NCBI GenBank assembly: GCA_947044405.1
Contig: CAMRHE010000459.1
Location: forward strand, 966,501-1,030,500
From: Leptodactylus fallax
Taxonomy: Eukaryota; Chordata; Amphibia; Anura; Leptodactylidae
Length of the DNA: 64,000 nucleotides
Direction of reading: 5' to 3'
Shown: positions 58,101 to 64,000 of the stretch, one piece after another
Layout: the number at the start of each line of letters is the position of its first letter
How positions within the stretch are numbered: the first letter of the stretch is position 1
The notes under the pieces: generated by a model
The model's database searches: none
Seen by the model: the letters and a program-made list of their open reading frames with translations, nothing else
Told to the model about the DNA's origin: nothing
Made by a program: the position numbers and the translations under genes

Positions 58101-59286
58101 GTCTTGACATGGTTCGCACTTCCCCATCATGGCGTAGTTGTCCTCATTTTCTAACTTAGCAAGTCGCCCTTCGTTTTCCTCGCTAGATGGTGGAGACATG
58201 AGCTCTAACGTTTGGGGTCTCCTTCGTAGGTGTCCCATGGAGATATAATTGGTTTCTGTCATTGGTGATGGTGGCAAAAATGTTGGTGGCTCAAATCCTG
58301 GGCTAGAGCCGTATTCGTCGGATGAGGCTGAGCCATAGTCCACAGGAGGGTGCCCGGCCACACCCCGAAGACGCTTTTCTTCATCCTCTTCCTGGGAGTG
58401 TGGACTCTGATCACGGGGTTTTGGGGCTGGGGAGCTGTCAACTGGGACCTCAATCCTAGATCTACGGGACAAACCAACTTGACTGGGTGGAGGGGGGTTT
58501 GGTAAGTGACGTCGGGAGGGGACAGTGATGGGAGTGGAGGACAGGGACTGACTCTTGGTCCGAGGCCGAAACTCTTCACTCAGAGACTTCATGGCTTCTA
58601 GGATGGTCTCATGCATGTTCTGCGCCACAACAGAGTCATCCACCTGCAAAGTCACCGGGACATAAGTATCTGCCATCAAAAAGTATCTACCTCCACAAGC
58701 CCTCCCGCCCCCATGGTACCAAACAGATGACCCCTATGGCCTTGTAATAACCGTCCATCATTCCGGGAACTAATGGGACCCTCCAATGTTATACTGTTCA
58801 TGCTCCAATCTGGCTGTAGAGAAGACTTCAAGGAAGCCACAACTGTCTCCCCTCCGAAAGCCCCATATCTAGCCCCTCCCACGGTCAATAATGACGACAT
58901 GTTAGTAGCCCCATATCAAGCCCTGCACATGCTCAGTAATGGCGGCATGTTAGTAGCCCCATATCTAGCTCCTCCCTCGGTCGCCGCTCTTACCTGCATC
59001 CACAGCTCTCCTGGCCCGGTGACCGCTGACCTTCCGACCTCCACAAAGAAGTAGTTGTCTGAGTGGCCGCAGCGGCGGACGTTCATAAGCTGGAGGGTGA
59101 CGGACGGAGTATCACAGCGCAGACGCAGGAGGCTCAGGGTGCGCTCTGTCAGGCAGAGGCGGTACACACCAGAAAGGTTACGTGTCTGACCCAGGCCGCG
59201 GGGGCGCAGGCTCACCTGCCAGACCTCTCGGAAAGGTGGACCTGGCCAGGTGGCGCCATCTTCTGTAGGGGTGGAGAGGGAGCGAG
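55131..59286 (-). CDS. irs3: Insulin receptor substrate, probable IRS3, 3' part (partial)
   Basis: Joined minus-strand segments: 59286-58994 (PTB half, 97 codons), 58643-56828 (605 codons), and possibly a short last exon from 55141. The PTB part reads [20 protein letters not shown], then [20 protein letters not shown] and [22 protein letters not shown]. Both conserved phosphotyrosine-binding arginines (IRRCGH and VGRSA contexts) are present. The tail carries eight YxxM motifs (YISM, YAMM, YMPM, YVPM, YVMM, YMNM, YITM, YTHM) for PI3-kinase p85 SH2 domains, then NYIDLDLV and NTYASIDF, typical C-terminal SHP2-docking sites. Known role: cytoplasmic adaptor for insulin/IGF1 receptors. IRS1 has no intron in the PTB coding region, while I recall that mouse Irs3 does; this and the SAP25 neighbour favour IRS3. 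The tail is longer than in mouse IRS3. The PH-domain exons are outside the window. Confidence 0.8.
55190..56812. repeat. 72-bp minisatellite, about 23 copies
   Basis: The unit contains GTCACCTGCAGTCCTATGTA, then ACACCACAGATAACACAGTG and ATAACTCTCTGAGTACA. Two alternating forms (GTAGTAGATGTC and GTAGTAGTGTC) differ in length by one base, giving 71- and 72-bp units. It most likely lies in the last intron of IRS3. Frames read through it on the minus strand are not protein. Confidence 0.95.
56828..58643 (-). CDS. irs3: IRS3 large exon: end of PTB and tyrosine-motif tail
   Basis: Acceptor GGTGACTTTGCAG at 58644. The first residues, [20 protein letters not shown], complete the PTB helix. The frame is open for 605 codons. 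The tail contains all eight YxxM motifs, Ser/Pro-rich spacers, and near its end [11 protein letters not shown] and [19 protein letters not shown] donor-like ACAG|GTACTG follows RDET at 56828. Without splicing there, the frame would run on into the 72-bp minisatellite, which is unlikely to be real coding sequence. Confidence 0.85.
58644..58993 (-). other. IRS3 intron within the PTB coding region (350 bp)
   Basis: GT-AG intron between GELWMQ and VDDSVVAQ. It contains two to three diverged copies of a roughly 65-bp segment with TAGATATGGGGCTACTAACATG-like sequence, another small tandem duplication. It is diagnostic for the gene because IRS1 has no intron here. Confidence 0.8.
58994..59286 (-). 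CDS. irs3: IRS3 exon encoding most of the PTB domain
   Basis: Acceptor TCTTCTCTTCCACAG (minus strand) at 59287; donor CAG|GTAAGA at 58993. 293 nt, entering phase 1 and leaving phase 0. Encodes [18 protein letters not shown] as linker, then the PTB strands from REVWQVSL to GELWMQ. The antisense LINE fragment starts only about 35 bp upstream of this acceptor. Confidence 0.88.
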
Positions 59287-59321
59287 CTGTGGAAGAGAAG
59301 ACAAGACATGAGCCGAGCAGA

Positions 59322-59908
59322 ACAACCTTCAAGCCCCATATTCAAATCCTCAACACCTCCTGCCGCCTCCAACTCAAGAACATCCATCGAATCCGCTCCT
59401 TCCTCACCCCTGAAACTAAAAAGATGCTAATCCATGCCCTCATAATCTCCCGCCTAGACTACTGTAACCCCCTTCTCTATGGCCTCCCAGCTAACACTCT
59501 CGCCCCCCTCCAGTCCTCCTTACACTGTGCTGCTCACCTAATACACCTCTCCCCCTGTTCTTCATCGGCTGCTCCCTCTGCCAACCCCTTCACTGGCTAC
59601 CCATCGCCCAGCGAATAGAGATCAAATTACTAACACTGACATACAAAGCCATCCACAGCCTGTCCCCTCCATATATCTCCGACCTAATCTCCCGCTACCT
59701 GCCCGCACGTAACCTCCGATCCTCCAAAGACCTCCTACTCCGCTCTGCTCTTATGCGCTCCTCACACAATCGTCTCCAAGACTTCTCCCGTGCATCCCCC
59801 ATACTCTGGAACTCATTACCAAGGCATATAAGACTGACCCCCACAGTCACAAGCTTCAAGAAGGCCCTGAAGACTCACCTATTCAGGAAGGCCTACAACC
59901 TCCAATAA
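59322..59908 (+). pseudogene. LINE reverse transcriptase C-terminus, frameshifted
   Basis: The first frame reads [20 protein letters not shown], then LIHALIISRLDYCNPLLYGL, the conserved C-terminal part of CR1/L2-like ORF2 proteins. A frameshift between about 59545 and 59590 moves the homology to another frame (LHWLPIAQRIEIKLLTLTYK, then LPARNLRSSKDLLLRS and FKKALKTHLFRKAYNLQ). The TAA stop at 59906-59908 lies inside the first unit of the 41-bp array. Only the 3' end of the element remains, so it cannot be active. Confidence 0.85.
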
Positions 59909-61285
59909 CACTACTGTCACCACACCGCCATCTGTACAACCTCCAATAACACTACTGTCACCACACCGCCATCTGTACAACCCCCAATAACACTACTGTC
60001 ACCACACCGCCATCTGTACAACCTCCAATAACACTACTGTCACCACACCGCCATCTGTACAACCTCCAATAACACTACTGTCACCACACCGCCATCTGTA
60101 CAACCTCCAATAACACTACTGTCACCACACCGCCATCTGTACAACCCCCAATAACACTACTGTCACCACACCGCCATCTGTACAGCCCCCAATAACACTA
60201 CTGTCACCACACCGCCATCTGTACAACCTCCAATAACACTACTGTCACCACACCGCCATCTGTACAACCTCCAATAACACTACTGTCACCACACCGTCAT
60301 CTGTACAACCCCCAATAACACTACTGTCACCACACCGCCACCTGTACAACCTCCAATAACACTACTGTCACCACACCGCCATCTGTACAACCCCCAATAA
60401 CACTACTGTCACCACACCGCCACCTGTACAACCTCCAATAACACTACTGTCACCACACCGCCATCTGTACAACCTCCAATAACACTACTGTCACCACACC
60501 GCCACCTGTACAACCTCCAATAACACTACTGTCACCACACCGCCATCTGTACAACCTCCAATAACACTACTGTCACCACACCACCATCTGTACAGCCCCC
60601 AATAACACTACTGTCACCACACCGCCACCTGTACAACCTCCAATAACACTACTGTCACCACACCGCCATCTGTACAGCCTCCAATAACACTACTGTCACC
60701 ACACCGCCATCTGTACAACATCCAATAACACTACTGTCACCACACCACCATCTGTACAACCACCAAGAACACTACTGTCACCACACCGCCATCTGTACAA
60801 CCTCCAATAACACTACTGTCACCACACCGCCATCTGTACAACCTCCAATAACACTACTGTCACCACACCGCCATCTGTACAACCTCCAATAACACTACTG
60901 TCACCACACCGCCATCTGTACAACCTCCAATAACACTACTGTCACCACACCGCCATCTGTACAACCTCCAATAACACTACTGTCACCACACCGCCATCTG
61001 TACAGCCCCCAATAACACTACTGTCACCACACCGCCACCTGTACAACCCCCAATAACACTACTGTCACCACACCGCCATCTGTACAGCCTCCAATAACAC
61101 TACTGTCACCACACCACCATCTGTACAGCCCCTAATAACACTACTGTCACCACACCGCCACCTGTACAACCCCCAATAACACTACTGTCACCACACCGCC
61201 ACCTGTACAGCCCCCAATAACACTACTGTCACCACACCGCCACCTGTACAACCTCCAATAACACTACTGTCACCGCCATCTATAC
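59893..61285. repeat. 41-bp minisatellite, second array, about 34 copies
   Basis: Same unit as 11094-16865 (CAATAACACTACTGTCACC core). The first unit overlaps the end of the LINE reading frame. Confidence 0.95.
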
Positions 61286-61435
61286 AGCCTCTACCCCACC
61301 TTCTGTCTCTATCCCTCTTCCTCATAGATTGTAAGCCCTTGCGGGCAGGGCCCTCTATCCCACTGTGCCAGTGATCACTGCTAGTATTATCTGTTATGTA
61401 TATCTGGTGTACTGTATGTAAATCCACAAATGTAC

Positions 61436-62310
61436 AACACCATGGAATTAATATAATAATGTACAGAGCACCATGGGATTAATATAATAATGTACAGAGC
61501 ACCATGGAATTAATATAATAATGTACAGAGCACCATGGAATTAATATAATAATGTACAGAGCACCATGGGATTAATATAATAATGTGCAGAGCACCATGG
61601 GATTAATATAATAATGTACAGAGCACCATGGGATTAATATAATAATGTACAGAGCACCATGGAATTAATATAATAATGTACAGAGCACCATGGGATTAAT
61701 ATAATAATGTACAGAGCACCATGGGATTAATATAATAATGTACAGAGCACCATGGGATTAATATAATAATGTACAGAACACCATGGAATTAATATAATAA
61801 TGTACAGAGCACCATGGGATTAATATAATAATGTACAGCACCATGGGATTAATATAATAATGTACAGCACCATGGGATTAATATAATAATGTACAGAGCA
61901 CCATGGGATTAATATAATAATGTACAGAGCACCATGGGATTAATATAATAATGTACAGAACACCATGGGATTAATATAATAATGTACAGAACACCATGGA
62001 ATTAATATAATAATGTACAGAGCACCATGGGATTAATATAATAATGTACAGCACCATGGGATTAATATAATAATGTACAGAGCACCATGGGATTAATATA
62101 ATAATGTACAGCACCATGGGATTAATATAATGTACAGAGCACCAAGGTATTAATATAATAATGTACAGAGCACCATGGGATTAATATAATAATGTACAGA
62201 GCACCATGGGATTAATATAATAATGTGCAGAGCACCATGGGATTAATATAATAATGTACAGAGCACCATGGGATTAATATAATAATGTACAGAGCACCAT
62301 GGGATTATTG
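61436..62310. repeat. 31-bp minisatellite, second array, about 28 copies
   Basis: Same unit as 17006-18205 (GAGCACCATGGGATTAATA core), in the same place within the LINE tail. Three shorter units lack AGAG before CACC. Confidence 0.95.
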
Positions 62311-62338
62311 GTGCTATATAAACAACAATAATAATAAT

Positions 62339-63875
62339 ATTCAGATCCCTTTAATTTTCAATCTTTGTTTCATTGCAGCAATTTGCTAAAAGCAGAAAAG
62401 TTCCTTTTATTCCTCAGTAATGTACACTCAGCTCCCCATCCTGACAGAAAAAAACAGAAATGTAGATATTTTTGCAAATTTATTAAAAAAGAAAACCTGC
62501 AATCTCCCATGGTCATAAGTATTCCGAGCCTTTGCTGTGACACTCATATATAACTCACTGCTCTCCATTTCCTTCTGATCCTCCTTGAGATGGTTCTACT
62601 CCTTCATTGGAGTCCAGCTGGGTTTAATTAAACTGATTGGACTTGATTAGGAAAGTCGCACACCTGTCTATATAAGACCTCACAGCTCACACTGCATGTC
62701 ACAGCAAATGAGAATCAGGAGGTCAAAGGAACTGCCCAAGGAGCTCAGAGACAGAATTGTGGCAAGGCACAGATCTGGCCAAGGTTCCTCAGAGCACAGC
62801 GGCCTCCATAATCCTTACATGGAAGAAGTTTGGGACGAGCAGAACTCTTCCTAGACCTGGCCGTCCAGCCAAACTGAGCAATGGTGGGAGAAGAGCCTTG
62901 GTGAGAGCGGTAAAGAAGAAGCCAAAGATGACTGTGGCCGAGCTCCAGAGATGCAGTAGGGAGATGGGAGAAAGTTCTACAAAGTCACTATCACTGCAGC
63001 CTCCACCAGTCGGGGCTTTATGGCAGAGCGGCCCGAAGGAAGCCTCTCCTCAGTGCAAGACATAGGAAAGCCAAAAAACACATGAAGGACTCCCAGACTA
63101 TGAGAAATAAGATTCTCTGCTCTGAGGAGACCAAGATGGAACTTTTTAGCATTAATTCTAAGCGGTATGTGTGGAGAAAACCAGGCCCTGCTCATCACCT
63201 GCCCAATACAATCCCAACAGTGAGACATGGTGGTGGCAGCATCATGCTATGGGGGACAGGACGACTGGGTGTAATTGTAGGAAAGATGGATGCGGCCAAG
63301 TACAGAGAGATCCTGGAAGAAAACCTCTCCCAGAGTGCTCCGGACCTCAGACTGGGCCGAAGGTTCACCTTCCAACAAGACAATGACCCTAAGCACAGCT
63401 AAAATAACTAAGGAACAACTCTGTGACCATTCCTGACTGGCCCAGCCAGAGCCCGGACCTCAACCCAACTGAGCATCTCTGGAGAGACCTGAAAATGTCT
63501 CCACCAACGTTCACCATCCAACCTGACGGAACTGGAGAGGATCTGCAAGGAAGAATGGCCGAGGATCCCCAAATCCAGATGTGACAAACTTGTTGTATCA
63601 TTCCCAAGAAGACTCCTGGCTGTACTAGCTGAAAAGGAAGCGGCTTCTACTCAGTACTGAGCAAAGGCTCCGAATACTTATGGCCATGGGAGATTGCAGG
63701 TTTTCTTTTTTAATAAACTTGCAAAAATATCTACATTTCTGTTTTTTCTGTCAGGATGGGGAGCGGAGTGTACATTACTGAGGAATAAAAGGAACTTTTT
63801 TGCTTTTAGCAAATGGCTGCAATGAAACAAAGAGTGAAAAATGTAAAGGGGTCTGAATACTTTCCGTACCCACTG
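62339..63875 (+). mobile_element. Tc1-like DNA transposon, defective
   Basis: Long terminal inverted repeats: left 62339-62536, right 63660-63875. Both contain TTTGTTTCATTGCAGC, TTCCTTTTATTCCTCAGTAA and AACCTGCAATCTCCCATGG (right arm as the complement). The right end is complete, finishing TTTCCGTACCCACTG followed by TA (63876-63877), the Tc1 target-site dinucleotide. The left end starts at ATTCAG and lacks about 17 terminal bases. It lies within an IRS3 intron. Confidence 0.9.
62708..63660 (+). pseudogene. Tc1-like transposase, broken
   Basis: The N-terminus begins in one frame at the ATG at 62708 (MRIRRSKELPKELRDRIVAR), then shifts. Helix-turn-helix and linker homology follows (ASIILTWKKFGTSRTLPRPG, RPAKLSNGGRRALVRAV). 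Catalytic-domain pieces follow in other frames: [50 protein letters not shown] followed directly by TGRLG (a few residues deleted), and [12 protein letters not shown] followed by a stop. WPSQSPDLNP then EHLWRDLKM appears further on. Several frameshifts and stops mean no active enzyme is encoded. Confidence 0.88.
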
Positions 63876-63877
63876 TA

Positions 63878-64000
63878 GATCCTGCAGATTATTACACCAC
63901 TCACCTCTCTACAAATCTGCAGAACATCGCTCTGTCCTTTCTACCTCTTTAAGCATGCAAATCAAAGCTATGCTGGAAAAGAGGGGTTAAGGGTGTGACG
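63878..64000. other. Unique sequence at the right edge
   Basis: Flank of the Tc1 insertion, probably IRS3 intron. Contains ATGCAAAT (octamer-like). No exon is supported. Confidence 0.5.

Larger units (their letters stand above)
59322..62338 (+). mobile_element. LINE (CR1/L2-type) 3' end with RT remnant and two arrays
   Basis: The order is: end of the reverse transcriptase frame, 41-bp array (59893-61285), unique block (61286-61435) with TCATAGATTGTAAGCCCTTG and GCGGGCAGGGCCCTCTATCC, 31-bp array (61436-62310), and terminal GGTGCTATATAAACAACAAT plus ATAATAATA. It is inserted antisense to IRS3, about 35 bp from the acceptor of the PTB exon. Its end abuts a Tc1-like element that lacks its outer 17 bp. 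Confidence 0.85.

Noticed and set aside
62757..63065. A 102-codon frame as an intact transposase
   Set aside because: It covers only part of the DNA-binding region and leaves the family frame; the enzyme is broken by several frameshifts.
63955..63962. ATGCAAAT octamer motif
   Set aside because: A single 8-mer in an intron flank, without supporting context.
63895..64000. Possible IRS3 exon on the minus strand ending at a GTGAGT donor near 63906
   Set aside because: In the phase needed to join the PTB exon it hits a stop (TTG TAG AGA), and no PH or linker homology is seen.

Overview
This is nuclear DNA from a vertebrate, most likely an anuran amphibian. The evidence is GT-AG introns in two recognisable vertebrate genes, the 3' end of a CR1/L2-type LINE, and a Tc1-like transposon with long inverted repeats of the kind common in frogs. 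By my estimate more than four fifths of the 64 kb is tandem repeat. At least nine minisatellite families are present, with units of about 24, 29, 31, 39-45, 41, 45, 46, 72 and 146 bp, and each is confined to its own stretch. Species cannot be named from this sequence alone.

Layout, left to right. 1-9465: array of a 45-bp unit with an AT-palindromic core, upstream of the first gene. 9466-9924: decayed repeat, then a short unique stretch with several CTCF-like motifs. 9925-51826, plus strand: a six-exon gene that I identify as SAP25 (Sin3A-associated protein). Its 798-bp, 265-codon reading frame is spread over 41.7 kb because the introns are filled with minisatellites. Intron 1 holds a 29-bp array and a 5'-truncated LINE tail with 41-bp and 31-bp arrays. 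Intron 3 (29.7 kb) holds a G-rich 24-bp array and a 39-45-bp array. Intron 5 holds a 46-bp array. 52081-53250: intergenic 146-bp array. 53251-54570: unique intergenic DNA with a cluster of YY1-like motifs. 54595-59286, minus strand: the 3' part of an insulin receptor substrate gene (half of the PTB domain and the whole tyrosine-motif tail), best matched to IRS3. Its probable last intron holds a 72-bp array. 59322-62338: a second copy of the LINE 3' end, again carrying the 41-bp and 31-bp arrays, antisense in an IRS3 intron. 62339-63875: a dead Tc1-like element. The PH-domain exons of IRS3 must lie beyond 64000.

SAP25 and IRS3 are convergent neighbours. As I recall, mouse Sap25 and Irs3 are also close together on chromosome 5, so the context supports both identifications. 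SAP25 would act in the nucleus in the Sin3-HDAC corepressor complex. IRS3 would act in the cytoplasm as a docking protein for insulin/IGF receptors, PI3-kinase and SHP2. No functional link between them is visible; the linkage appears to be ancient synteny.

Several very long open frames in the arrays (up to 9.2 kb) exist only because the repeat units are multiples of three bases. They are not genes. Some array segments carry dense single-base deletions or odd inserts and are probably poorly polished or mis-joined assembly.
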